From Phocaeicola intestinalis (lineage in GTDB: Bacteria; Bacteroidota; Bacteroidia; Bacteroidales; Bacteroidaceae), in NCBI RefSeq assembly GCF_014837065.1, contig NZ_JACSPP010000005.1, forward strand, positions 1 through 64,000: a stretch of DNA of 64,000 nucleotides, written 5' to 3'. Below, in pieces: positions 1-7,627 of the stretch. Numbering within the stretch: position 1 is the first letter of the stretch; each line of letters starts with the position of its first letter. The translations under genes and the position numbers were made by a program. The notes beneath the pieces are model-generated. The model was given only the letters and a program-made list of their open reading frames with translations. It was not told where the DNA came from and ran no database searches.

Positions 1-127
1 AAACTATTAGGTTCATAGTGACAGTCGCTATTGTTGTATATAAAGGTTTAAAACTTGTAGTTTATCGAATGCTTACAGTAAATGAGAATGTATCTGTCTT
101 TTTATGTGTTTGTCCCAAAGACAATAC

Positions 128-718
128 CTATTCTAATAGCTGTTCCCTATGACTTTCAATGTACCTCATAAAGTCGTAGAACTTGTGATTGCGTTTTCTT
201 ATTATACGCGGTCGGAACACAAACCAGTTTAGAGCAATCCACAGCAACAGAATAGAATAGGCAATTATCCCCCAATAAAACGAATGGAAAAATGTATATT
301 CATATCCATAGAGTGCAAAACCAATTGACAAAAAGAAAAAATATAAGTTCAAGATGAGATGCTGCTGTCTGTATTCTCGCTTTTTTATTCTTAAAAGATT
401 ATCTATATAGTCAATATTGGTACTATCAATTTTTAGTCCATAATAAAGCCGAAGGAGTCTGCCGTAGGATAAAGCCGGCAGCATAAAGCCTATGGACAAC
501 AAAGTAATGCCCACTTTGGTGACCGTCAGCAAGGGTGTCCAACATATCCAGATAACCGCTCCAAAGACAATGGCTAATATCATAAGCATAATGACGGCAT
601 AAGCCTCTCCGATTCTGCGTAATCTGAAACGTTTTATCTTTTTGCGTATGGCAGACAAATCTGCAACAGGTGCCTGCTGTCCTTTCCATAAGGATTTTAT
701 ATCTATATCATTCATCAT
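128..718 (-). CDS. Membrane protein downstream of ECF sigma factor
   Basis: Protein of about 196 residues with a charged N-terminus and four likely membrane segments in two pairs (roughly residues 38-80 and 122-165), ending in a basic cytoplasmic tail. No family is recognised. It starts inside the 3' end of the sigma factor gene (two candidate ATG codons at 718 and 715), so the two are probably translationally coupled. A membrane protein in this position could be an anti-sigma factor, but no anti-sigma motif is visible; that role is inference from position only. Confidence 0.75.
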   Translation of the reverse strand: MMNDIDIKSLWKGQQAPVADLSAIRKKIKRFRLRRIGEAYAVIMLMILAIVFGAVIWICWTPLLTVTKVGITLLSIGFMLPALSYGRLLRLYYGLKIDSTNIDYIDNLLRIKKREYRQQHLILNLYFFFLSIGFALYGYEYTFFHSFYWGIIAYSILLLWIALNWFVFRPRIIRKRNHKFYDFMRYIESHREQLLE

Positions 719-1178
719 TATTACGTATTTTTTTTGCTAATGTGGATTTTATCCGGTGTATCTTTACACGTACATTTGCTTCCGACAGGCCTGTGATTTG
801 AGCTATTTCCGCTTGTTTCAATTCTTCGAGATAAAGTGAAATAACCAAGCGGTCCATTTCCGGAAGCTCGGCTATGGCTTCATACAGAATTTTCACCTGT
901 AATGAATTATCGCTCGGTTCTTTAGCAAACAGGTTCAATGGGACTTCTGCTTGAGAAATACTATTCTGACGCTCTCTTTGGCGCAAACAAATGTTTGTGG
1001 CAATACGAAAAATCCACGTTCCTACGGATGATTCACCTTTGAAAGTGGGAAGATATTGCCACACACGGACAAAGACATCTTGTGCCAAGTCTTGCGCCAA
1101 AGAATAATCATTGAAATAGCCCATACATAATCGGAAGACCTTATCCCAATAGACCTTATATAAATACTCGAAATTCAC
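708..1178 (-). CDS. ECF-type RNA polymerase sigma factor
   Basis: About 156 residues, the usual size of an extracytoplasmic-function sigma factor. Region 2 is visible at residues 5-70 (AQDLAQDVFVRVW, then the region 2.3/2.4 stretch GTWIFRIATNICLRQ). Region 4 is at residues 100-150, with a helix-turn-helix around LKQAEIAQITGLSEANVRVKIHR. It would direct RNA polymerase to its own promoter set. The start is a GTG that overlaps the hydrolase stop codon (GTGA), which indicates coupling. The gene pair with the following membrane protein resembles a sigma/anti-sigma unit. Confidence 0.88.
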   Translation of the reverse strand: MNFEYLYKVYWDKVFRLCMGYFNDYSLAQDLAQDVFVRVWQYLPTFKGESSVGTWIFRIATNICLRQRERQNSISQAEVPLNLFAKEPSDNSLQVKILYEAIAELPEMDRLVISLYLEELKQAEIAQITGLSEANVRVKIHRIKSTLAKKIRNNDE

Positions 1179-2029
1179 GGTCTGTCATTTAAAAAGTCCA
1201 TAATCTGTTGTATATACCATTCCCAGTCATCAAACATAATGAAATGCAATCCTTTATTCGCGTATTCCAACCGGATGTTCGGCAGATTTCCAAACTGTTG
1301 CTCAATCATAGGGGCTATTTTCTTAAAAGGATACTCCAACAAAACTAATGTTGAAACGGAAATGCTTGGTATAATGGGTCTTAAATCTATGTTGGAATAC
1401 TCATAATACATATGGGCGTAAGTCGTTCTGTCAGATGATAAGCTCCATTTGACGAGATTGTCATACCGAAGCGAATCACTCGTAAGCGATGTTGCGCTGA
1501 TATAGGCTTGCCTGTAAAATTGCTCCTCACCTATCTTGCGCATTTGAGATTCAAACTCGTCAAACTCTTCGGGAGCAATCTTTTTACTCTGAAAATCGGG
1601 ATTATAAAGAGCCGCCAAACAAGGAAGTGCATCTACAACGACAATGCCTTTGACTAAATTTGGCTGGCTTGATGCTATATAAAGAGCCAAGCCACCACCC
1701 ATACTATGACCTATGAGTATAGGATTTTTTATATTTTCTTTTTGAATGAACCCAATAATCTGTTTTGCCCAACTATCAAAGGACGGATTCTTTTCGGGAG
1801 GAATACCTGCAAATCCAGGCATCGTTAGAATGTAACAACTGTAATTGTTTTGTAAGCTATCAACCGTCTGTTCCCATACTTCGCCAGAACACGCGAAACC
1901 TGGAATCAGAATTATGGCTTGTTTTCCATCACCTACACGTTGCACAGAAAAAGATTGAGCAAAGCCCGTATCTATGATTCCCAATAACACGACACACAGC
2001 AGCCCGACTTTACAAATTAAATTCTTCAT
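1175..2029 (-). CDS. Exported alpha/beta hydrolase
   Basis: 284 residues from the ATG at 2029, chosen because it begins a clean Sec signal peptide (MKNLICKVGLLCVVLLGI, likely cleaved after FAQ); a longer reading frame to 2179 lacks this. The alpha/beta hydrolase fold is shown by the oxyanion segment LIPGFACSGEVW, the nucleophile elbow GHSMGG (Ser about 109) and a C-terminal His in KGLHFIMFD. Substrate unknown. Upstream on the - strand there is a plausible promoter (TTTTTG, then about 20 nt, then TATCTAAA near 2060-2100). First gene of the leftward operon with the sigma factor. Confidence 0.85.
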   Translation of the reverse strand: MKNLICKVGLLCVVLLGIIDTGFAQSFSVQRVGDGKQAIILIPGFACSGEVWEQTVDSLQNNYSCYILTMPGFAGIPPEKNPSFDSWAKQIIGFIQKENIKNPILIGHSMGGGLALYIASSQPNLVKGIVVVDALPCLAALYNPDFQSKKIAPEEFDEFESQMRKIGEEQFYRQAYISATSLTSDSLRYDNLVKWSLSSDRTTYAHMYYEYSNIDLRPIIPSISVSTLVLLEYPFKKIAPMIEQQFGNLPNIRLEYANKGLHFIMFDDWEWYIQQIMDFLNDRP

Positions 2030-2123
2030 GATTTTATTCTTTTTCCATTTAGATACGAAACCATGTAGAATGTTACAAAAATCAAGTGATTTTTCGCTCG
2101 GTGTTTTTCCTAAATAATACAAA

Positions 2124-2165
2124 AAACACCCGACTTTACATTCTTGGGTGTAAAATCGGGTGTTT
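2124..2165. terminator. Hairpin, possible terminator or boundary structure
   Basis: Two nested perfect arms: AAACACCCGA (2124-2133) pairs with TCGGGTGTTT (2156-2165), and TTTACA (2135-2140) pairs with TGTAAA (2149-2154). The + strand continues into T-rich sequence. It lies between the hydrolase promoter region and the putative attachment site. A second inverted repeat (AAACATTGA / TCAATGTTT) follows at 2173-2193. Confidence 0.5.
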
Positions 2166-2196
2166 GTTTTGCAAAACATTGATTTTCAATGTTTAT

Positions 2197-2220
2197 TGCG
2201 GTGCGTACGGGAATCGTACC
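2197..2220 (-). other. Possible attachment site: remnant of a tRNA 3' end
   Basis: Read on the - strand this stretch resembles a tRNA T-loop plus acceptor strand (GATTCCCGTACGCACCGCA), but the 5' half of the T-stem and the rest of a tRNA are absent. Many Bacteroidales elements recombine into tRNA 3' ends and leave such a fragment at one boundary. The host-like operon on its left and element-like genes on its right fit a boundary. The matching copy would lie outside this window. Confidence 0.42.
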
Positions 2221-2274
2221 TGCCGCTTATAATATCTTTTTAATCAGTAACTTATGCGTAACCTAAAATTTAAT

Positions 2275-2293
2275 GGTTACGACTTGGTTACGA
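2275..2293. repeat. Two direct copies of GGTTACGA
   Basis: GGTTACGA occurs at 2275-2282 and again at 2286-2293, an 11-bp period, just inside the putative attachment site. This is the spacing expected of arm-type or accessory protein binding sites in a recombination region. Function inferred only from position. Confidence 0.35.
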
Positions 2294-2320
2294 TTTCATC
2301 TTGTCAATTTTCGTAGCTTA

Positions 2321-2336
2321 TGACACCACCGTGTCA
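2321..2336. repeat. Perfect short inverted repeat
   Basis: TGACAC (2321-2326) and GTGTCA (2331-2336) flank a 4-nt centre. Next to it, at 2354-2361, the - strand carries a perfect -7 box (TACTTTTG) pointing left toward the attachment region, with no gene directly downstream. Confidence 0.4.
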
Positions 2337-2418
2337 CCTTTCGATTGCGAGTGCAAAAGTACTACACATTTTTGAAACATGCAAGTTCTTGACAATATTT
2401 TTTTCAGCCTTTTTTTCA

Positions 2419-2466
2419 AGTGCAAGGTGCGAGCCTATATATATAAATAGGCTTGCACCTTGCACT
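2419..2466. repeat. 20-bp inverted repeat (19/20), candidate origin hairpin
   Basis: The arms at 2419-2438 and 2447-2466 match at 19 of 20 positions (left arm starts AGTGCAAGGTGC, right arm ends GCACCTTGCACT) around an 8-nt AT loop. Neither side shows a proper terminator T-run after the stem. It lies in the gene-free stretch before the DNA-binding and primase-helicase genes, where a replication origin or excision control site would be expected. A weaker inverted repeat (ATGGTGTA / TATACCAT) follows at 2557-2584. Confidence 0.6.
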
Positions 2467-2637
2467 GAACTAATTTTGAATCTATTAACCTTACTCCTGA
2501 CCGAAACGGATTGACCTCGCATTTTCCCGCAAAAAAAATGCAGGAACAAAAAAATTATGGTGTAGTACACGTATAGTATACCATGCGGATTTTGACTTAT
2601 CGGGAACTTTGCGGCAAACATTTCAATAATTAGGATT

Positions 2638-2997
2638 ATGACAGAAGTTATCGTAATGGAAAGTGCCGCCTATCAAAAGATGATGGGGCAAATAGCGAAA
2701 ATCGCTGAGTTCATTACCAAGAATGAACACAAGTTGCAGGATTGCGACTTTGACAACGATGTATGGCTGGACAGTCAAGAAGTGGCCGATATGCTCCATA
2801 TCAGCACACGCACCCTGCAACGGTTAAGGAGCGACGGACTGGTAGAGTATTCGGTGTTCCGCCGCAAGTGCCTGTACAAGCTCTCAGAAATAGAGAAAAA
2901 GGTACGGGAAAAGGTTATCACGTGTGAACCGCACCTGATAGACGTTTACAAGAAGAACCGGTTGTTGGATATAACAAAGGACGAAGACAATGAATAA
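2638..2997 (+). CDS. Helix-turn-helix DNA-binding protein (excisionase-like)
   Basis: 119 residues. The centre (about 45-95) holds a MerR/excisionase-type winged helix: LDSQEVADMLHISTRTLQRL, then the wing VFRRKCLYKLSEIEK. Proteins of this size and fold act as recombination directionality or regulatory factors in CTnDOT-like elements (Xis2c/Xis2d type). Its last codons overlap the start of the primase-helicase gene, so the two are one operon. A paralogue follows at 5052. Exact role not shown by sequence. Confidence 0.8.
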   Translation: MTEVIVMESAAYQKMMGQIAKIAEFITKNEHKLQDCDFDNDVWLDSQEVADMLHISTRTLQRLRSDGLVEYSVFRRKCLYKLSEIEKKVREKVITCEPHLIDVYKKNRLLDITKDEDNE

Positions 2998-5032
2998 GGA
3001 GGATATTTTGCAGGCGACGGACAGGGGGCTTTCGGTGTTCAGACACTACCTGCCCGTGCCGTTCCGCATCGGTAAGAAGTTCCTGAATCCTTTATATAAG
3101 GATACGAAGGCATCGTGCAACGTATATTATGACCGGCGGCATTCGGTGTATAAGATGAAGGATTTCGGCAATGAGGAATATTCCGGGGACTGCTTCGAGT
3201 TGGTAGGGACAATGACGGGGCTGAGTTGCAGGAACGCGAAGGATTTCGTTGAAATCATGCGCATCATTGACCATGACCTGCATTTGGGGTTGGCGGACGG
3301 TTACGAAAATTGTGTGGACACATCTTCCGTTCAGGTAGTTTGCCCGCCCACGCCGGAACAGGTGATAAAGAAAATACGCCCGTATAATATCGTACCAAGG
3401 GCGTTCAATGAAACAGACCGGATATTTTGGAGCAAATCCAGAATCACGGAGCATACATTAAATAAATATAATGTACGGCCTCTGCATTCGTTCAGTTCCG
3501 TCAATCAGGAAGGGAAAAGCTATACCTTGACTGAAACGGCACAGGAACCGATGTATGGCTATGTAGGCGACAAATACATTAAAATCTACCGCCCGCGCTC
3601 GGAGATGCGTTTCCTCTATGCCGGAGATTTGGGCGACAATTACTGCTTCGGACTTGACCAATTATCCGCCAAAGGGGATTTGTTGTTTATCACAGGCGGT
3701 GAGAAAGACGTGATGAGCCTTGCGGCAAACGGATTCCATGCCATCTGTTTCAATTCGGAAACGACGGTCATCCCTACCTCTGTGCTGATGCTGCTCTCCT
3801 ACCGGTTCAAACACATTGTCCTGCTGTATGATATGGACAAGACCGGTCTGGAAGTTTCCGCCAAACGGCAGGAAGAATTGAAGCCGTTTGCATTGAAACG
3901 CCTTTTGCTGCCACTGTCAGGAACAAAAGAAGAAAAGGATGTAACGGATTATTTTGCGTTGGGACACACGCACGACGATTTGTTGAAATTGTTCTTAAAC
4001 CATTTGGATTCATTATACAAGGAAGATATGTCAGCATTAAAATCATGCGAGTTGGATTTCAACAACCCGCCACCTGTGGCACAAATGATAGTATCGGTGA
4101 ACGATGTGCCGCTGGGAACACAAGGGAACCTGCTCTGCATCACCGGCGGGGAAGGTACGGGGAAAAGCAACTATGTGGCCGCCCTGATTGCCGGTGCTGT
4201 GAAACCGGAAAACGCGGAGGGCATCGACACGCTGGGCGTTTCCATTGAAGGGAACCCGAAAGGCAAGGCGGTGCTGTTCTATGACACCGAACAGAGCGAG
4301 GTGCAACTATACAAGAACGTAAGTACCCTGCTGCGCCGTTGCGGGCGCGACACGATGCCGGAGTGGTTCAAGGCATACTGCCTGACGGGAATGAGCCGCA
4401 AGGAGCGGCTGAAGTCCATCGTGCTCAGCATGGACAAGTTCCATTACCAGTACGGGGGCATCCATCTGGTGGTGATTGACGGCATCGCCGACCTGATACG
4501 TTGCGCCAACGACGAGGCGGAGAGCATCGCCGTCGTGGAGGAACTCTACCGGCTGGCGGGCATCTACAACACGTGCATCGTCACGGTGCTGCACTTCATC
4601 CCCAACGGGCTGAAGCTGCGCGGGCACTTGGGCAGCGAGCTGCAACGCAAGGCTGCCGCCATCCTCTCCATCGAAAAGGACACGAACCCCGCCGTTTCGG
4701 TGGTGAAAGCCCTGAAAGTGCGGGACGGAAGCCCGCTGGATGTGCCGCTCATGCAATTCGCATGGGACAAGGAGAAGGCGATGCACGCCTATCTGGGCGA
4801 GAAACCGAAAGAGGAAAAGGACAGGCGCAAGGAAGAGGAACTCGTGGCGGTAGCACGCGAACTGTTCAGCCGGAAACGCTTCATCGGCTACATGGAGCTT
4901 TCGGAAGAACTTCAGGCGGCGTTCGAGGTGAAGGAACGCACGGCCAAGAGCTACATCCGCTTCATGCGGGAAAAGGAAATCATTGTGAAATCACCCGACA
5001 GCCCGAACAGCTACATGCTGGGCGAGGTATAA
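2990..5032 (+). CDS. Primase-helicase fusion (Toprim + RecA-like ATPase)
   Basis: 680 residues. The N-terminus (about 30-100) is laid out like a CHC2 primase domain (VYKMKDFGNEEYSGDCFELV) but lacks the zinc-ligand cysteines. A Toprim domain follows, with the catalytic Glu in GGEKDVMS (about 238) and the acidic pair in LLYDMDKTG (about 280). The C-terminal half is a RepA-like hexameric helicase ATPase: Walker A GGEGTGKSN (386-394), Walker B VVIDGIADL. The tail has a helix-turn-helix-like segment. It probably primes and unwinds DNA for replication of the excised element. It overlaps the upstream HTH gene by 8 bp. Confidence 0.85.
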   Translation: MNKEDILQATDRGLSVFRHYLPVPFRIGKKFLNPLYKDTKASCNVYYDRRHSVYKMKDFGNEEYSGDCFELVGTMTGLSCRNAKDFVEIMRIIDHDLHLGLADGYENCVDTSSVQVVCPPTPEQVIKKIRPYNIVPRAFNETDRIFWSKSRITEHTLNKYNVRPLHSFSSVNQEGKSYTLTETAQEPMYGYVGDKYIKIYRPRSEMRFLYAGDLGDNYCFGLDQLSAKGDLLFITGGEKDVMSLAANGFHAICFNSETTVIPTSVLMLLSYRFKHIVLLYDMDKTGLEVSAKRQEELKPFALKRLLLPLSGTKEEKDVTDYFALGHTHDDLLKLFLNHLDSLYKEDMSALKSCELDFNNPPPVAQMIVSVNDVPLGTQGNLLCITGGEGTGKSNYVAALIAGAVKPENAEGIDTLGVSIEGNPKGKAVLFYDTEQSEVQLYKNVSTLLRRCGRDTMPEWFKAYCLTGMSRKERLKSIVLSMDKFHYQYGGIHLVVIDGIADLIRCANDEAESIAVVEELYRLAGIYNTCIVTVLHFIPNGLKLRGHLGSELQRKAAAILSIEKDTNPAVSVVKALKVRDGSPLDVPLMQFAWDKEKAMHAYLGEKPKEEKDRRKEEELVAVARELFSRKRFIGYMELSEELQAAFEVKERTAKSYIRFMREKEIIVKSPDSPNSYMLGEV

Positions 5033-5051
5033 AAGCACAGGAGGAACGGCC

Positions 5052-5465
5052 ATGTTAGTGGACAAGACTGAATTTGAGGCATGGATGGAGCGCATCATGG
5101 GTGAATTGTACCGCATATCGCGCAAGCTGGACAAGGCGGAGAACCGGCAGAAGCACCTGAACTACCTGAACGGGGAACGGCTGTATGACAACCAGGAGGT
5201 GTGCCAACTGCTGCGCATCAGCAAGCGCACGCTCCAGCGATACCGGAACAACGGGGCATTGAAATTCCATTCGATATACCACAAGACCTATTACAAGGAA
5301 TCAGACCTGCACGAGTTCATTCGCAACAATTTCGACGAGAACGAAATCAAGCGTCAGGCACGGAAGGACAAGCTGTCGGAAACCTATCCGATGCCCGAAG
5401 AATCGGATGAAAATGGCGGGGAGAAAGAAGCAGAAGATAAAGAACTCTCAGATGATTGTGGATAA
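5052..5465 (+). CDS. Second helix-turn-helix DNA-binding protein
   Basis: 137 residues, paralogous in design to the protein at 2638. A coiled N-terminus (RISRKLDKAENRQKHL) is followed by the winged-helix segment YDNQEVCQLLRISKRTLQRYRNNGALKFHS (about 40-75) and an acidic tail. It follows the primase-helicase gene by 19 bp and probably shares its transcript. Likely an excisionase-like or regulatory protein of the element; the target site is unknown. Confidence 0.8.
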   Translation: MLVDKTEFEAWMERIMGELYRISRKLDKAENRQKHLNYLNGERLYDNQEVCQLLRISKRTLQRYRNNGALKFHSIYHKTYYKESDLHEFIRNNFDENEIKRQARKDKLSETYPMPEESDENGGEKEAEDKELSDDCG

Positions 5466-5610
5466 TGCATCTTGGATTTGCATCGTTCAGGGATGCTCTC
5501 TACCGCTGTGAAGCAGGAAGTTCCCGCTAATTAGGTTAAACAACCGGCTTCATTCTGTCGGGAGGACAGGGTGGAGCCATTTCTGAATCCATTTCTAATA
5601 AAATTCCAGT

Positions 5611-5646
5611 TTTGTGTCGTAAAAACAAGAATATTTCTTATCTTTG
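5611..5646 (+). promoter_or_regulatory. Bacteroides-type promoter of the AbiE pair
   Basis: A perfect -7 box TATCTTTG lies at 5639-5646, with a TTTG at 5611-5614 as -33 candidate (spacing 24 nt, somewhat long). The predicted start of transcription near 5653 lies downstream of the far upstream ATG at 5612 and so supports translation from the ATG at 5672. Confidence 0.65.
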
Positions 5647-5671
5647 CACCGACAATCAAGGACATGGGATT

Positions 5672-6397
5672 ATGATTATCACAAGGGAAGTACAGAAACG
5701 ATTGGAAGATTTTCAGCCCGATTATGTGTTTACCTACCGGGACTTAAACTTGCCTGCCGAAACGAGCGAAAGCATCATTAAAATGCTGAACCGGCTGGCG
5801 GGTGAAGGCTACTTGGCTAAAATATCCAAAGGACGGTTCTACAAGCCTAAAAAGAGCGTGTTCGGCACGTTGAAACCCAGACAAGAAGAGTTGGTGAAGG
5901 ATTTGTTGGAAAAGAACGGGAAATTTATCGGATATTTGACCGGTTACTCCGTCTTCAACCGGTTGGGGCTTACCACCCAAGTTCCCAACATCATCCAAAT
6001 CGGCACAAACCAACGCAGGAACAAGAAACAACGGGATATATTCACCGTCTGCTTCGTCCTGCAACCCAACCCGATAACCAAAGACAATATCCCGCTCCTG
6101 CAATTATTGGATGCCATCCGCTTCATCAAGGAAATACCCGACACCACAATAGAGGCATCATACAGGCGCATAGCTTTTTTGGTAGGAGAACTTGGCAGGA
6201 GGGAGAAGGAAAAGATGGTCGCGTTGGCTGAAGCCTATCCGCCAATGGTACGCGCCTTGCTGGGAACCATCATCGAGAACGATTGCGGCATGGCGAAGGC
6301 GCAACCTTTATGGGATTCATTGAATCCGGTAACGGTCTATAAATTGGGAATAAGTGAAGATGCATTGCCTAATAAAAAGAAATGGAGGATTGAATGA
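5672..6397 (+). CDS. abiEi: AbiEi-type antitoxin (DUF6088-like)
   Basis: 241 residues from the ATG at 5672, chosen because of the promoter directly upstream. The N-terminal 70 residues form a winged helix (TREVQKRLEDFQPDYVFTYR, then LAGEGYLAKISKGRFYKP) like the DNA-binding domain of AbiEi antitoxins; the rest matches the family's C-terminal antitoxin domain in layout. In AbiE systems this protein represses the operon and neutralises AbiEii (type IV toxin-antitoxin, phage abortive infection). It overlaps the toxin gene by 4 bp (ATGA), a tight coupling. Confidence 0.82.
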   Translation: MIITREVQKRLEDFQPDYVFTYRDLNLPAETSESIIKMLNRLAGEGYLAKISKGRFYKPKKSVFGTLKPRQEELVKDLLEKNGKFIGYLTGYSVFNRLGLTTQVPNIIQIGTNQRRNKKQRDIFTVCFVLQPNPITKDNIPLLQLLDAIRFIKEIPDTTIEASYRRIAFLVGELGRREKEKMVALAEAYPPMVRALLGTIIENDCGMAKAQPLWDSLNPVTVYKLGISEDALPNKKKWRIE

Positions 6398-7353
6398 TAC
6401 TGGAAAAACAACCTGAACTGTTAGCGGATGCGGTACGTGCGGCTTCAGCATATTACCACATAGCACCGGTCTATATTGAAAAAGACTATTGGATAAGCAA
6501 GATTTTGCAACAACTGTCCCGAAGCGTTTATATGGAGGACACGGTGTTCAAAGGCGGCACATCCTTGTCAAAAGGGTACGGATTGATTAACCGCTTCTCA
6601 GAAGATGTGGATGTGGCCGTACTTACACAGGATTTGAGCGGCAACCAGATAAAGACATTGATTTCAAAGGTCTGCAAAGAAATGACCCAAGGCTTGCAGG
6701 AACAGGTTGTACCGGAATTGACAAGTAAGGGTTCCCGTTATCGGAAAGCCTTGTACCAATATCCGGCAAGCGTCCATGACCCGATGTTTGATTTTGTCGC
6801 CAACCGTGTAGTCGTGGAAATAAATTCGTTTGCCAATCCTTATCCATACGTCAGACGGCAAATAAAGAGCTTTATCACTTCCTACCTTGAAGATACAGGC
6901 ATGGGCTCTTTCATTGAAGAATATGACTTGCATCCGTTTGAACTGAACATTCTGGACAAACGGCGCACCTTGTGCGAGAAAGTCGTTTCGCTTCTCCGTT
7001 TCTCCTTTATGGATAATCCGGTGCAAGGATTAACCGGGAAAATCCGCCATTTCTATGATATCTATTTTCTGCTTGACGATAGGGAATGTATGGAATATGT
7101 GGAACAGGATTTCATTAAAGACCTGCAAGAACTGGCGGCGCATGACCGACAAATGTTTGACTCACCGGAAAAATGGAAACATACACCCATTAAAGAATCT
7201 CCCCTTCTTGGTTCATTCAATGAGCTATGGAAGCAATTGGGCGGATATTATGAACGGGAATTAAATTATCTGGCATATAGCCGGATACCTGATGCGAATC
7301 AAGTTGGAAAGAAATTGCACGATTTCATTTCGATAATTGAAAACAAGATATAA
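6394..7353 (+). CDS. abiEii: AbiEii/AbiGii nucleotidyltransferase toxin
   Basis: 319 residues. It shows the family's nucleotidyltransferase motif: FKGGTSLSKGY (about 50-60) followed by the acidic pair in RFSEDVDVAV (about 68-75), then the conserved segment EVNSF-like VVVEINSFANPYP and the LDKRRTLCEKVVSLLRFS region with IRHFYDIYFLL. AbiEii enzymes use nucleotide transfer to block growth until antidoted by AbiEi. ATGA overlap with the antitoxin confirms the operon. It probably stabilises the element or acts against phage. Confidence 0.88.
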   Translation: MILEKQPELLADAVRAASAYYHIAPVYIEKDYWISKILQQLSRSVYMEDTVFKGGTSLSKGYGLINRFSEDVDVAVLTQDLSGNQIKTLISKVCKEMTQGLQEQVVPELTSKGSRYRKALYQYPASVHDPMFDFVANRVVVEINSFANPYPYVRRQIKSFITSYLEDTGMGSFIEEYDLHPFELNILDKRRTLCEKVVSLLRFSFMDNPVQGLTGKIRHFYDIYFLLDDRECMEYVEQDFIKDLQELAAHDRQMFDSPEKWKHTPIKESPLLGSFNELWKQLGGYYERELNYLAYSRIPDANQVGKKLHDFISIIENKI

Positions 7354-7373
7354 TTGACAACATACAGGGATTT

Positions 7374-7529
7374 ATGGCTCGACCGATTAAAGAAACGCCG
7401 GTAGTTGCCGGTAAGGACGCTAAACGCTTTGTGGAGAAGATAGCTCACTTGAAACCTGAAAGCAAGGAAGAAAGGGAGGCGGCAAAGAAGATTTATGCGA
7501 AGTTCAAGGCTCAATATACATTTTGGTGA
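7374..7529 (+). CDS. Small basic protein of the AbiE operon
   Basis: 51 residues, beginning MARPIKETPVVAGKDAKRF. Short proteins with this RPI-x-ETP-x-x-x-G-x-DA opening are common in bacteria beside toxin genes and are likely helical antitoxin or accessory proteins; that association is from general knowledge. It starts 20 bp after the toxin stop, on the same strand, and a strong hairpin ends the transcript behind it. Confidence 0.7.
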   Translation: MARPIKETPVVAGKDAKRFVEKIAHLKPESKEEREAAKKIYAKFKAQYTFW

Positions 7530-7566
7530 AAAACATATAAAGAATGTATTGGCGAGATTTGAAATA

Positions 7567-7610
7567 GAAAACTTGGCAACCACCTTACTATATGTAGTTG
7601 CCAAGTTTTT
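7567..7610. terminator. Bidirectional terminator hairpin
   Basis: ACTTGGCAAC (7571-7580) pairs perfectly with GTTGCCAAGT (7597-7606); A-run before and T-run after allow termination from both sides. It separates the AbiE operon from the converging methylase-helicase gene. Confidence 0.8.
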
Positions 7611-7627
7611 CATTAAGTGTACCCCGC

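Noticed and set aside
2030..2179. Longer hydrolase start at 2179
   Set aside because: The extension passes through a hairpin and the promoter region and would bury the signal peptide.
2197..2220. Complete tRNA gene
   Set aside because: Only the 3' third matches; no anticodon or D-arm is found on either side.
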